Shown piece by piece: positions 7,701-16,004 of a stretch of 64,000 nucleotides of DNA. The stretch is from Jiangella alkaliphila. Lineage in GTDB: Bacteria > Actinomycetota > Actinomycetes > Jiangellales > Jiangellaceae. Below the pieces are notes generated by a model. It was not told where the DNA came from and did not search any database. It saw only the letters and a program-made list of their open reading frames with translations. The stretch is from assembly GCF_900105925.1 (NCBI RefSeq), contig NZ_LT629791.1, positions 3,383,278 to 3,447,277 of the forward strand, read 5' to 3'. Made by a program: the position numbers and the translations under genes. Positions within the stretch are counted from its first letter, which is position 1; each line of letters opens with the position of its first letter.

Positions 7701-9860
7701 GTGTACGCGTTCGCCGAGCCCGACCCGGGTCGTCCGGCGCTGGCCGGGCCGGCGTCCGCCCCGGTCACCGTCACCACGCCGGAGGCCGGCGACGACGCCG
7801 GGGACGGCACGCTCGCGCTGAGCGTGCTGTCCAGCCGGCCCGACACCGTGACCGGCGGCGACGCGCTGGTGCGGGTGTCCGTGGCGGACGACGCCGTGCC
7901 GCTCGACGCCGTGGCGGTCACCGTCAACGAGGTCGACGTCACCGTGTCGCTGACGCCCGATCCGTCCGGCCGCAGCCTGACCGGCCTGGTCACGGGGCTG
8001 CACGACGCCGCCAACGTCCTGGCCGCACAGGCCGGGACGGCGGCGTCGCGCACCACCGCCCGGCTGACCGGCCACCCGATCGAGGGGCCGGTCTTCTCCG
8101 GCCCGCAGGAGCAGCCGTTCCGCTGCGAGACGGCGCAGTTCACCGTGCCGGTGATCGGCGGGACGCTCGGCGCGCCGCTGGACGAGAACTGCTCGCTCGC
8201 CGGCCGCGTCGACCACTTCTACCGCACGACGGGCGACACCTTCGCTCCGTGGCCGGCCGGGGCCACCGAGTACCCGGCCGACCTGGTCACGACGACCACC
8301 AGCGACGGCACGCAGGTGCCGTTCGTCGTGCGGATGGAGACCGGCACCGTCAACCGGGCCGTCTACCAGACCACCGTGCTGCACGACCCGCTCGCCGACG
8401 CCGCCCCGGGACCGGCCGCGCCGCCGCCGGCCTGGAACGGGGCGACGGTGTTCACGTTCGGCGGCGGCTGCACCAACGGCTGGTACCGGCAGGGCCGCAA
8501 CACCGGCGGCGTCGTCGACCCGTACCTGCTGGGCCAGGGGTACGGGCTGATGTCGTCGTCGCTCAACGTGTTCGGCTCGAACTGCAACGACCTGACCGCC
8601 GCCGAGACCGCGTCGATGGTGAAGGAGCGGTTCGTCGAGCGGTATGGGCCGGTCGACCACGTCATCGGGTTCGGCTGCTCAGGGGGCTCGTACCAGGCGT
8701 ACCAGATCGCCGACAACTACCCGGGGATCCTCGACGGCATCATCGTCGGCTGCTCGTTCCCCGACGTCGGGTTCTCGACCGTGAACATGATCACCGACGC
8801 GAGGCTGCTGGACGCCTATTTCACCGGCCACGGCTCGTCGTGGACCGAGGCGGAGCGGCTGGCCGTCACTGGGTTCGCGACCGACGCCACCGCGGCCGCC
8901 GTCGCCGGGGGCGCGCGACGGATCGACCCGCGCTCGTTCTGCGCGATGGTGCCGGCGGAGCAGCGCTACGACCCGGTCGCCAACCCGCGAGGGGTGCGCT
9001 GCGGCGTGTACGACCACGCTGTCAACGTGTACGGCCGCGACCCGGAGACGGGGTTCGCCCGGCGTCCGCTGGACAACGTCGGCGTCCAGTACGGCCTGGG
9101 GGCGCTGTCGTCCGGCGCCATCACGGCGGACCAGTTCCTCGACCTCAACGAGCACGTCGGCGGCTTCGACGACGACGCGAACCTGGTGCCGTCACGGACC
9201 GAGGGCGACACGTCGGCCATCGCGGCGGCGTACCGGACCGGGCGGCTGACCAGCGGCGGAGGCGGGCTGGCCGCGACGCCGATCACCGACTACCGCACGT
9301 ATCGTGACGACAACCCGGCCGGCGAGCTGCACGTGCGCTACCACTCGTTCTCGATGCTGGCGCGCCTGGAGAAGGCCAACGGGACCGCGGCGAACGTCGT
9401 CGGGCTGGTCGAGGACATGCGCTACACCGGGTTCAGCACCGAGAGCCCGCTGCTGCGGCACGCCGTCGCGAGCATGGACGAGTGGCTGCGGACCCTGGCG
9501 GCGACGCCGACCCGCGATGCCTCGGACGTCGCGGCCGCGCGTCCGGCCGGCCTGGTCGAGGGGTGCATGACCCGCGACGCCTCGCCGGTCTTCGTGGCGG
9601 AGACGCTCACCCGCGATCCCGCCAGCACCTGCGAGCGCCTCTACCCGACGGCGTCGTTCCCGCGCGAGGTGGCCGGCGAGTCCGTCGCCGCCGACGTCGT
9701 CAAGTGCCGGCTGCGCGAGCCGCGGCGATCCGACTACGCCGTCGCGCTCAGCGACGAGCAGTGGCAGCGGCTCACCACGGTCTTCGCCGGCGGCGTCTGC
9801 GACTACTCCGTGCCCGGCGTCGAGCAGCAGCCGCTGGCAGGGACCTGGCTGCGGTTCTGA
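4701..9860 (+). CDS. Secreted exo-sialidase fused to LamG, golvesin-like, Fn3 and DUF6351 domains
   Basis: Large extracellular protein, 1719 residues. A Sec-type signal spans about 1-33. A six-blade sialidase domain (about 45-405) carries at least four Asp-boxes (STDGGDSW, STDDGVTW, SDDHGATW, SADGGETW) and a FTEGR segment. A LamG/concanavalin-like domain follows (about 445-630), then a beta-sandwich (about 665-775), a golvesin/xanthan-lyase-type C-terminal domain (about 785-930), an Fn3 domain (about 935-1025) and a DUF6351 module (about 1035-1719). The last has an alpha/beta-hydrolase nucleophile elbow GCSGGS with Ser1327. GTG 4701 is 4 bases after a perfect AGGAGG. The sialidase half should release terminal sialic acid or a related sugar. 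The DUF6351 half has no assigned substrate; by motif I infer an esterase. A two-enzyme fusion of this kind is unusual. Confidence 0.85.
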   Translation: MRRRTWRAWRTTAAVAAAVATGVAAGMAPATAEPAAPAAVPAADTVADRPGEFDETVLWDSAEGGEHESYHVQGLAVTPSDTILAFTEGRHDVCDAGPRDIVLRRSTDGGDSWEPSRVVVPSENGQSWGNPTPVVDRDTGEIFLFFGLSLLDPGNTGCSGDRQEIYLSRSTDDGVTWTAPVVLDELFAGNPYEWTLHGPGPGHGIQLQDGRLVMQVLHRREVVGHTTPERLYGVSVIYSDDHGATWQAGEPIPVDVNYPINESRIYERGDGAIVVNGRSAAGGHRQRISAVSADGGETWSDPVLEPATGRYTAVDAGFLRFEGPDGVSRLLHARPDSARREALTLSVSYDDGATYRYDTIVNPGPSYYSDLAVLSDGTILLFYGRDGEILGSPARLVMARLDLAWLTDGRDTGSGTGITEHAVELGGAAGAKTRPPAGPPATQTVSPDVAGGNDAVVGGAPVATDGGLVLDGDDHLEIPATDAVRGAGDTFTASAWFRTGATESQAILWAFGWGSATPQWWLRAEPGSNRIQALVDAGQATATLTAPGAYADDEWHHVALARGGGTIELYVDGVRVAQAASPTGSLAFSAREGIHIGQRPDGANRLTGGVDDVRLYDRVLTADEVAALASARTAEGAAGPVVHLPLDETVRERVPQPAPSVIEDENARGGAALTYSATGPGDYLELPFRLARDDGAFEVAVRYARGQDAGRIEVSIDGQVLPDGVLDPSLDSGSAYQTYQHGTVDLERGLHRIRFTLLEPGRLGGTTIAPDELTLIAAGQPSDEASRDVVVDDESVGAFRMTGTWSRATGQAGHPYYGVSYRSAPAGAGDRTASWQVDVPVTGEYHVLAWAVAHANRASDAPFTVHHADGATTVRLDQRGQARVVGDSRPGVWVDLGAYRFEAGAAGRVELSNTADGFVIADAVMVTRDPVPGGVGDVTAAAASPSSVRVSWAAVDGADGYDVEVRAAGTELWTLAGRVGADATSLDVTGLAPSTAYEVRVYAFAEPDPGRPALAGPASAPVTVTTPEAGDDAGDGTLALSVLSSRPDTVTGGDALVRVSVADDAVPLDAVAVTVNEVDVTVSLTPDPSGRSLTGLVTGLHDAANVLAAQAGTAASRTTARLTGHPIEGPVFSGPQEQPFRCETAQFTVPVIGGTLGAPLDENCSLAGRVDHFYRTTGDTFAPWPAGATEYPADLVTTTTSDGTQVPFVVRMETGTVNRAVYQTTVLHDPLADAAPGPAAPPPAWNGATVFTFGGGCTNGWYRQGRNTGGVVDPYLLGQGYGLMSSSLNVFGSNCNDLTAAETASMVKERFVERYGPVDHVIGFGCSGGSYQAYQIADNYPGILDGIIVGCSFPDVGFSTVNMITDARLLDAYFTGHGSSWTEAERLAVTGFATDATAAAVAGGARRIDPRSFCAMVPAEQRYDPVANPRGVRCGVYDHAVNVYGRDPETGFARRPLDNVGVQYGLGALSSGAITADQFLDLNEHVGGFDDDANLVPSRTEGDTSAIAAAYRTGRLTSGGGGLAATPITDYRTYRDDNPAGELHVRYHSFSMLARLEKANGTAANVVGLVEDMRYTGFSTESPLLRHAVASMDEWLRTLAATPTRDASDVAAARPAGLVEGCMTRDASPVFVAETLTRDPASTCERLYPTASFPREVAGESVAADVVKCRLREPRRSDYAVALSDEQWQRLTTVFAGGVCDYSVPGVEQQPLAGTWLRF

Positions 9861-9872
9861 TCGTGGTCGGCC

Positions 9873-10466
9873 TCAGCGGCTGGGGTGCCAGGCGGGGAGG
9901 CGCTCCTGCGGGCGTGGGTACAGCTCATGGTCGCGGACCAGGAGCGCCGCGTCGTCCGGACCCCACACGCCGAACGGCGGGTGAAGGTCGATGACCTGGG
10001 TGGTGATGGCGCCGTTCGGCCGGAGCAGGAAGGCGAGGTTGTACCAGGCGCCGCGGTCCTCGGTGTACATCGACCGGCGCAGTGTCGCGCAGGCCGCGGC
10101 AACGTCGGGCAGGTACAGCAGGTATTGGAAGGAGAGCGGGCCGTCGGCTTCCAGCTTGATCATCACGGTGGTCCGGACATCGTCGGCCGCCGCCGAGGCC
10201 ATGAGATTCGCGTGCAGCCATCCTTCGGGGAGATGGCCGAGCAGGGCATAGCCGACCCGCAGCAGCGGATCGTCCGTCTCCGGCGACGCGGCGCTCAGGT
10301 CGAGGCGGGGGAGCGCGTTGCCGTCGGCGTCGGTGGTCTCGGCGGCCTGCTCTCGGTCGTGCTTGCGGAGGTACGCCCGCATGGCGCGCACATACTCGCG
10401 GTCCACCTCGTCCTTGGCCTCCGCCTCGAGCGCGTCCAGCGGATCCACAAGTCTGTCGTCGCCCAT
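9873..10466 (-). CDS. Hypothetical protein, possibly YezG-like
   Basis: 197 residues, no signal peptide or membrane segment. The N-terminus is acidic and helical (DALEAEAKDEVDREYVRAMRAYLRKHD). The C-terminal half has alternating strands and ends in DDAALLVRDHELYPRPQERLPAWHP, which recalls the C-terminus of YezG/DUF600-type immunity proteins; the match is by eye only. It is convergent with the sialidase gene, 13 bases away, and upstream faces an untranslated stretch containing a REP-like hairpin. No toxin gene is adjacent, so an immunity role is unsupported. Confidence 0.6.
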   Translation of the reverse strand: MGDDRLVDPLDALEAEAKDEVDREYVRAMRAYLRKHDREQAAETTDADGNALPRLDLSAASPETDDPLLRVGYALLGHLPEGWLHANLMASAAADDVRTTVMIKLEADGPLSFQYLLYLPDVAAACATLRRSMYTEDRGAWYNLAFLLRPNGAITTQVIDLHPPFGVWGPDDAALLVRDHELYPRPQERLPAWHPSR

Positions 10467-10508
10467 CCCGCCACGCTACCTTGTGACGAGCTATCTCCAC
10501 CCGCTCGG

Positions 10509-10584
10509 CGTTGCTCTTGGAGCAACGGCGCAGAGTTCCGGCCCGAAATGTCCGAGTGATTCCGCAATTACTCCAAGATCAACC
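10509..10584. repeat. REP-like imperfect hairpin
   Basis: Arms 10509-10522 (CGTTGCTCTTGGAG) and 10571-10584 (CTCCAAGATCAACC) pair with two mismatches around a loop of about 48 bases. The right arm is nearly identical to that of the hairpin at 35043-35116. Both are about 75 bases long and intergenic, so they are probably copies of one dispersed palindromic repeat. Confidence 0.6.
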
Positions 10585-10650
10585 GATTGGAGCCCTGGTT
10601 GGTGACGTGCCGACGCCGTTCCGGGCGAGTGCCGCACCGGGACGACGGAG

Positions 10651-11061
10651 TCAGGCGAGCAGGCCGCCGGCGCGGGCGACGACGAGGGCGCCGAGCGCGA
10701 CCACGATGAAGCCGCGGCTCAACTTCTGCCCGGCGCCGAGTCGCGGCCAGGCCAGCACCAGCAGCCACGCCAGGAACAGCACGACCAACCCGAGCAGCGC
10801 CGGGCCGACGGGCGGCGGCGCCAGCAGGCCGCCGAGCAGGACGGCCGCCGTCACCACGCCGAGCAGCCACTTGGGCGCCGCCGTGAGCTTGACCAGCACC
10901 GGGTAGCTGACCGCCTCGATGCGGGCGCGCAGGCTCGACTTGGGCGGCGGGCCGGCCGGGGCGGGGCGGCGGCTGCCACCGGACCGCGGGGCGCGCGACC
11001 CGGCGCCCGGCGCGGCGGGCCGGCGGTTCGGGTTGCGGCGCGGCTGGCGGTTCTGCGGCAC
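10651..11061 (-). CDS. DUF6703-type small membrane protein
   Basis: 136 residues. The first 55 are a basic, proline-rich tail (QNRQPRRNPNRRPAAPG), followed by two or three hydrophobic segments (WLLGVVTAAVLLGGLL, ALLGLVVLFLAWLLVLAW, GFIVVALGALVVARAGGLL). Actinobacterial DUF6703 proteins have this layout; function unknown. GTG 11061 follows AAGGA by 6 bases. Divergent from the monooxygenase-fold gene and near glyS. Identification is from memory of the family's N-terminal pattern. Confidence 0.75.
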   Translation of the reverse strand: MPQNRQPRRNPNRRPAAPGAGSRAPRSGGSRRPAPAGPPPKSSLRARIEAVSYPVLVKLTAAPKWLLGVVTAAVLLGGLLAPPPVGPALLGLVVLFLAWLLVLAWPRLGAGQKLSRGFIVVALGALVVARAGGLLA

Positions 11062-11190
11062 TGGAGATCCTTCGGGGTGTGTCGACCTACTCGGTCGCAG
11101 CATCGTACGGTGGTTGGTCGTCATACTGCTCCATGGCTCCGACAGAGTCGAGGCTCCGCCTCTGCTGGCACCGGCCTCGAAAGGATCACG

Positions 11191-11580
11191 ATGCTCGTCG
11201 TCACCCGATACCGGGTCCCGCCCGCGGACGCGGTCTCGTTCCGTGACCGTGCCCGGCGGGCGCTCGAGGTGCTCGCCGCCAAGCCCGGCTGGCGCGGCGG
11301 CCACGTCGGCCGCGCGGCTGACGATCCCGAGCTGTGGGTGGTCAGCAGCGAGTGGGAGAACGTCGGCTCCTACCGCCGCGCGCTCTCGTCGTACGAGTCG
11401 AAACTGGAGGCGGTGCCGCTGCTGTCGCTGGCGATCGACGAGCCGACGGCGTTCGAGATCGTCGCGACGGTGGAGAGCTCCGGCGCCAGCGTCCGGGCCT
11501 CTGACGCCGACGAGGTGGGGCTCGGCCAGGCCGCCGCCCCCGTCGTCCCCACCGACTTCGATCGGGGCATGCACGCGTGA
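11191..11580 (+). CDS. Antibiotic biosynthesis monooxygenase (ABM) fold protein
   Basis: 129 residues with a ferredoxin-like ABM fold: MLVVTRYRVPPADAVSFRDRARRALEVLA, then GWRGGHVGRAADDPELWVVSSEWENVGSYRRALSSYESK. Proteins of this size in the family are small dimeric oxygenases or haem/quinone-binding proteins; here the substrate is unknown. The ATG follows AAAGGA. The stop overlaps the start of the downstream YibE/F gene by 4 bases, so they are co-translated. The acidic C-terminal 30 residues look disordered. Confidence 0.85.
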   Translation: MLVVTRYRVPPADAVSFRDRARRALEVLAAKPGWRGGHVGRAADDPELWVVSSEWENVGSYRRALSSYESKLEAVPLLSLAIDEPTAFEIVATVESSGASVRASDADEVGLGQAAAPVVPTDFDRGMHA

Positions 11581-12815
11581 GCGCCGTCCACCTGCACGGC
11601 GGCGAACCCGCACCGCCGGCCGGGCCGCACGTGCGCCGTCTGGTGCTGGCGGTGCTGATCCCGCTCGTCCTCGCGACCATCGCCGGGCTGATCGTGCTCT
11701 GGCCGGACGGCGACCCGCCGCGCATCGAGGCCGGTGTACGCACCGACGGGACGATCTTGTCGGTGCAGCCGTGCGAAGACGTCGTCGAGACGCCGCCGAC
11801 GCCGGAGGGTGAGGACACCGCGGCCGAGTGCCTGCAGGCGCAGGTCCGCGTCGACGCCGGGCCGGACGAGGGCGTCGAGACGGTCGTGCCGCTGCCGTTC
11901 GGCGTCGGTGCACCGGAGTTCCACGAGGGCGACGCGGTCGTGCTCAGCGCGCTGCCCGACGCGCCGCTGGAGAGCCGCTACGAAGTGCTCGACTTCCAGC
12001 GCGACGTGCCGCTGATCTGGCTGGCCGGTCTGTTCGCCGTCGCCGTCGTCGTGCTGTCCGGCTGGAAGGGCCTGGCCGCGCTCGGCGGGCTGGGCGTCTC
12101 GATGGTGGTGCTGCTGGTGTTCGTGCTGCCGGCGCTGCTGACGGGAGAGTCGCCGCTGCCGGTGGCGATCGTCGGGGCGTCGGTGATCATGATCGTGACG
12201 CTCTACCTCGCGCACGGCGTCTCGATCAGGACGTCGGTCGCGCTGATCGGGACGCTGGTCAGCCTGGCGCTGACGGGGATCCTGGGCTCGTTGTTCAGCT
12301 CGCTGGCGCACTTCACCGGGCTGGCCGGCGAGGCGTCGTCCTACATCGGGACCGTCAACACCGAGATCGACCTGCGCGGCCTGCTGCTCGCCGGGCTGGT
12401 CATCGGGGCGCTCGGCGTGCTCGACGACGTCACCGTCACGCAGAGCGCGGCGGTGTGGGAGCTGGCCGCCGCGGACCCGGCGTCGTCGCGGCGGTCGCTG
12501 CTGGGGGCGGGCCTGCGGATCGGCCGCGAGCACGTCGCGGCCACGGTGAACACGCTGGTCCTCGCATACGTCGGCGCCTCGTTGCCGCTGCTGATGCTGT
12601 TCAGCGTCCTCGGGCAGGGTGTGACGGACACCATCACCAGCGAGGCGGTGGCCCAGGAGATCGTCCGGGCGCTGGTCGGCGGGCTCGGCATCATCGCGGC
12701 GGTGCCGGTCACCACGGCGTTGGCGGTGCTCGCGGTCCGGGGACGATCGGCCCGGCCGGCTGGCCGACGCCGCAAGCCGGTGTCGTCTACCCTCGAAGCT
12801 GACCTGGACGCCTAG
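11577..12815 (+). CDS. YibE/F-family integral membrane protein
   Basis: 412 residues. One membrane segment near 22-45, then an extracytoplasmic domain of about 100 residues with conserved acidic patches and two cysteines (SVQPCEDVVE, AAECLQAQV), then about seven membrane segments. The family motif GLVIGALGVLDDVTVTQSAAVWEL is clear. YibE/F proteins are uncharacterised; YibE-type proteins in lactic bacteria are predicted permeases. The GTG start overlaps the ABM gene (GTGA). Upstream of glyS on the same strand, possibly one transcription unit. Confidence 0.88.
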   Translation: MSAVHLHGGEPAPPAGPHVRRLVLAVLIPLVLATIAGLIVLWPDGDPPRIEAGVRTDGTILSVQPCEDVVETPPTPEGEDTAAECLQAQVRVDAGPDEGVETVVPLPFGVGAPEFHEGDAVVLSALPDAPLESRYEVLDFQRDVPLIWLAGLFAVAVVVLSGWKGLAALGGLGVSMVVLLVFVLPALLTGESPLPVAIVGASVIMIVTLYLAHGVSIRTSVALIGTLVSLALTGILGSLFSSLAHFTGLAGEASSYIGTVNTEIDLRGLLLAGLVIGALGVLDDVTVTQSAAVWELAAADPASSRRSLLGAGLRIGREHVAATVNTLVLAYVGASLPLLMLFSVLGQGVTDTITSEAVAQEIVRALVGGLGIIAAVPVTTALAVLAVRGRSARPAGRRRKPVSSTLEADLDA

Positions 12816-12836
12816 ACCCCGAACGGAGTGACCACC

Positions 12837-14216
12837 GTGCCTGCGCCCGTCGACGCCATCGTCTCCCTCGCCAAGCGCCGTGGTTTCGTCTTCCCGACGG
12901 GTGAGATCTACGGCGGTACGCGCTCGGCCTGGGACTACGGGCCGCTCGGCGTGGAGCTGAAAGAGAACGTGCGCCGGCAGTGGTGGCGCTCCATGGTGCA
13001 GCAGCGCGACGACGTCGTCGGCCTCGACTCCGCGGTCATCCTGCCGCGCGAGGTGTGGGTCGCGTCCGGCCACGTCGAGGAGTTCGTCGACCCGCTGGTC
13101 GAGTGCCAGGCCTGCCACCGCCGCTTCCGCGCGGACCAGCTCAAGGAGGAGTTCGCCGCCCGCACCGGCCTGCCGGTGGCCGGCGGGCTGGCCGAGGTGC
13201 CGTGCCCCACCTGCGGCGCGAAGGACTCGTGGACCGAGCCGCGGATGTTCAACGGCCTGCTCAAGACTTACCTCGGCCCGGTCGAGTCCGACGAGGGGCT
13301 GCACTACCTGCGGCCCGAGACCGCGCAGGGCATCTTCGCCAACGTCGTCAACGTCATGAACTCCTCGCGCAAGAAGCCGCCGTTCGGCATCGCGCAGGTG
13401 GGCAAGTCGTTCCGCAACGAGATCACGCCGGGCAACTTCATCTTCCGCACGCGCGAGTTCGAGCAGATGGAGATGGAGTTCTTCGTCGCGCCCGGCACCG
13501 ACGACCAGTGGCACGAGTACTGGCTGCAGGAGCGGTGGAACTGGTACCTCGGGCTGGGGCTGTCCGAAGACAACCTGCGGCTCTACGAGCACCCGAAGGA
13601 GAAGCTCTCGCACTACGCGAAGCGGACGGTCGACATCGAGTACCGCTTCGGCTTCGGCGCGACGGAGTTCGCCGAGCTCGAGGGTGTGGCCAACCGCACC
13701 GACTTCGACCTGACGACGCACGCCAAGCACTCCGGCCAGGACCTCAGCTTCTTCGACCAGGAGAAGGGCGAGCGCTGGACGCCGTACGTCATCGAGCCGG
13801 CCGCCGGGCTCACCCGCTCGGTGCTCGCGTTCCTGCTCGACGCCTACGACGTCGACGAGGCGCCCAACGCCAAGGGCGGCGTCGACACCCGCCACGTCCT
13901 GCGGTTCGACCCGCGGCTGGCGCCGGTGAAGGTGGCCGTGCTGCCGCTGTCGCGCAACGCCGACCTCTCGCCGAAGGCCCGCGACCTCGCCACCCGGCTG
14001 CGGGCCCGGTGGAACGTCGAGTTCGACGACGCCGGCGCCATCGGCCGCCGCTACCGCCGTCAGGACGAGATCGGCACCCCCTTCTGCGTCACCGTCGACT
14101 TCGCCACCCTCGACGACGACGAGGTCACCGTCCGCGACCGCGACACCATGCACCAGGAGCGCATCGGCATCGACCGCGTCGAGGCGTATCTCGGGGAGCG
14201 GTTGCCGACGTGTTGA
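12837..14216 (+). CDS. glyS: Glycyl-tRNA synthetase (single-chain, class II)
   Basis: Charges tRNA-Gly with glycine. 459 residues, the usual size of the alpha2 type. Class II motifs are intact: [25 protein letters not shown], motif 2 [20 protein letters not shown] and motif 3 [19 protein letters not shown] CxxC...CxxC insertion (CQACH, CPTCG) binds zinc. The anticodon-binding domain begins near [15 protein letters not shown] prefer GTG 12837 to GTG 12828 because GGAG at 12825-12828 gives normal spacing only for the later start. The stop overlaps the dusB start. Confidence 0.95.
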   Translation: MPAPVDAIVSLAKRRGFVFPTGEIYGGTRSAWDYGPLGVELKENVRRQWWRSMVQQRDDVVGLDSAVILPREVWVASGHVEEFVDPLVECQACHRRFRADQLKEEFAARTGLPVAGGLAEVPCPTCGAKDSWTEPRMFNGLLKTYLGPVESDEGLHYLRPETAQGIFANVVNVMNSSRKKPPFGIAQVGKSFRNEITPGNFIFRTREFEQMEMEFFVAPGTDDQWHEYWLQERWNWYLGLGLSEDNLRLYEHPKEKLSHYAKRTVDIEYRFGFGATEFAELEGVANRTDFDLTTHAKHSGQDLSFFDQEKGERWTPYVIEPAAGLTRSVLAFLLDAYDVDEAPNAKGGVDTRHVLRFDPRLAPVKVAVLPLSRNADLSPKARDLATRLRARWNVEFDDAGAIGRRYRRQDEIGTPFCVTVDFATLDDDEVTVRDRDTMHQERIGIDRVEAYLGERLPTC

Positions 14217-15355
14217 CGACGCTCCCCACCGTCGCCCCGCTGCAGCTCGGGTCGCTGCGGGTCGGCCCGCCGGTCGTACTCGCGCCGATGGCCGGCGTCA
14301 CCAACGCCGCGTTCCGCCGGCTCTGCGCCGAGCAGGGCGCCGGGCTCTACGTCTGCGAGATGATCACCTCCCGCGGCGTCGTCGAGCGCGACGAGAAGAC
14401 GCTGAACATGCTGGTCTTCGCCGACGTCGAGGACGTCCGCTCGGTCCAGCTCTACGGCGTCGACCCGTTCTACGTCGGCGAGGCCGTGAAGGTGCTCGCC
14501 GGCGAGTACGGCGTCGCGCACGTCGACCTCAATTTCGGCTGCCCGGTGCCCAAGGTCACCCGCAAGGGCGGCGGGGCGGCGCTGCCGTACAAGCGCGGGC
14601 TGCTGGAGGCGATCCTGCGGGCTGCCGTGGGCGCCGCCGAGCCGTACGGCATCCCCGTCACGATGAAGACCCGCAAGGGCATCGACGACGACCACCTCAC
14701 CTACCTCGACGCCGGCCGCATCGCCGAGGACGCCGGCTGCGCCGCCATCGCGCTGCACGGGCGCACCGCCGTCCAGCACTACTCCGGCGAGGCCGACTGG
14801 ACGTCCATCGCGCGGCTCAAGGAGCACGTGTCGATCCCGGTGCTCGGCAACGGCGACATCTGGGAGGCCGCCGACGCCGTGCGCATGCTCGAGGCCACCG
14901 GCGCCGACGGCGTCGTCGTCGGCCGCGGCTGCCTCGGCCGGCCGTGGCTGTTCCGCGACCTCGCCGCCGCCTTGACGGGCGCGCCGGTGCCGTCGCTGCC
15001 GACCCTCGGTGAGGTGGCCGCCATGATGCGCCGCCACGCCGAACTGCTCGCCGACCTCATGGGCGAGGACCGCGGCCTGCGCGACATGCGCAAGCACATG
15101 GCCTGGTACCTCAAGGGCTTCGTGGCGGGCTCCGAGGTCCGGGCGTCGTTGGGGATGGTGTCGTCGCTGGCCGACCTCGACGCGCTGCTGGGGGAGTTGG
15201 ACCCGGCGCAGCCGTATCCGGTCGCCGAGCTCGGCCAGCCGCGCGGGCGGCAGGGCAGTCCGCGCAAGGTCGCCCTCCCGGCCGGCTGGCTCGACGAGAC
15301 CGACGGCGTCACCGGCGACCTCGCCGACGCCGAGCTCGACATCTCCGGCGGCTGA
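14210..15355 (+). CDS. dusB: tRNA-dihydrouridine synthase DusB
   Basis: FMN enzyme that reduces uridines in the tRNA D-loop. 381 residues. The TIM barrel has [15 protein letters not shown] near the N-terminus, the catalytic cysteine in [36 protein letters not shown] and the FMN phosphate site GNGDIWEA...[10 protein letters not shown]. The helical C-terminal tRNA-binding domain includes [16 protein letters not shown] 14210 overlaps the glyS stop by 7 bases, with GGGGAG inside glyS as ribosome site. Both genes act on tRNA and are translationally coupled. Confidence 0.94.
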   Translation: MLTTLPTVAPLQLGSLRVGPPVVLAPMAGVTNAAFRRLCAEQGAGLYVCEMITSRGVVERDEKTLNMLVFADVEDVRSVQLYGVDPFYVGEAVKVLAGEYGVAHVDLNFGCPVPKVTRKGGGAALPYKRGLLEAILRAAVGAAEPYGIPVTMKTRKGIDDDHLTYLDAGRIAEDAGCAAIALHGRTAVQHYSGEADWTSIARLKEHVSIPVLGNGDIWEAADAVRMLEATGADGVVVGRGCLGRPWLFRDLAAALTGAPVPSLPTLGEVAAMMRRHAELLADLMGEDRGLRDMRKHMAWYLKGFVAGSEVRASLGMVSSLADLDALLGELDPAQPYPVAELGQPRGRQGSPRKVALPAGWLDETDGVTGDLADAELDISGG

Positions 15356-15367
15356 CGGGAGGTTCGT

Positions 15368-15785
15368 CGGGGGTTTGCCTGTTGGGCGTCCCCCTGCTGC
15401 CCATGGTCTTAGCCGCGCACCCGCGGCCTAAGAACGGGCAGCTATCAGGGGACGGGGAAGAACCGGGCACACCTCGATCTAGTTGGACCGTCGTACCGGC
15501 CGTCGGATGCTCAAAGAACCGGCGGATACCCGAATTTCCGGCGAGTGCGGGCCAGATCCGGGCCGTACGCGTCGGAAATTCGAGTATCCGCCGGATTCAC
15601 GAGCACGACGGTGAGACCTCACCCGTCACCGAAGCACCTCACCCGCCGTAGGACCGCACCCGGCACCGATCCAGCCGCTATCCGGTCCTCACGCGAGTGA
15701 GGTGTTCCCCACGCGAGTGAGGATTTGAGGCGCACGTTCACGGCTAAGAAAATGGGCAGCAGGGGGACGGCCAACTCGGCGACAC
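15368..15785. repeat. Complex intergenic repeat, copy 1 (nested inverted repeats)
   Basis: The gap 15356-16004 after dusB holds no gene. It begins 12 bases after the dusB stop with an outer arm (15368-15436, containing CCCCCTGCTGCCCATGGTCT). The reverse complement recurs at 15721-15785 (GGCTAAGAAAATGGGCAGCA). Inside are an element at 15432-15470 (GGGCAGCTATCAGGGG), a 22-bp-arm hairpin (15519-15594) and a tandem 16-mer with core ACGCGAGTGAGG (15687-15702, 15707-15722). The same outer and inner elements occur at 58840-59320. Short open frames here would encode LAVPLLP-like peptides, but they follow the repeat in both orientations and I do not call them genes. Confidence 0.75.
15519..15594. repeat. 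Hairpin inside repeat copy 1
   Basis: Arms 15519-15540 and 15573-15594 are 22 bp with one mismatch (CCGGCGGATAC, then C or T, then CGAATTTCCG), with a 32-base loop. It is not followed by a T-run, so it is unlikely to be a simple intrinsic terminator. It occupies the same relative place as the unrelated 35-bp-arm hairpin in copy 2. Confidence 0.8.
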
Positions 15786-15866
15786 TTCGGCGACCGGCCG
15801 CGAGCCCCCGGCCAACGGCCCGGACCCCAACCGCCGGCACCTCTCCGGCCGTTCCCGCGCACCCTC

Positions 15867-15925
15867 TTGACACCGGACATTTGGTACGGAAATCTCTTCG
15901 TAACCGGTTACTGATACCGGTTACA
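15867..15925 (+). promoter_or_regulatory. Promoter with paired LacI-type operators upstream of the ThuA/dehydrogenase gene
   Basis: TTGACA at 15867-15872 and, 17 bases on, a weak -10 (AAATCT, 15890-15895). Immediately downstream lie GTAACCGGTTAC (15900-15911, perfect palindrome) and TGATACCGGTTACA (15912-15925, near-palindrome), with centres 13 bp apart. CG-centred palindromes of this shape are typical of LacI-family sugar repressors. Placed just after the -10, they would block initiation of the 16005-21864 gene pair. No LacI gene is in the window. Confidence 0.65.
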
Positions 15926-16004
15926 TTCGGCGGGCGCCCAGACGAAATCGAGGGCTGAGGCCGGGCACACGGGGGTTGGGGGACTCGATGGAGAGGAACC
16001 GCTC

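Noticed and set aside
4689-8660. Very long open frame antisense to the sialidase gene (about 1320 codons)
   Set aside because: Arg/Val/Gly-rich low-information translation that mirrors the GC3 pattern of the plus-strand gene, which has clear domains. Similar antisense frames opposite the genes at 16-20, 49-53 and 53-58 kb are rejected for the same reason.
15382-15873. Small open frames encoding VPLLPMVLA-like peptides on both strands
   Set aside because: They follow the arms of the complex repeat in both orientations, and their ends differ between copies. The similarity is explained by the repeated DNA.
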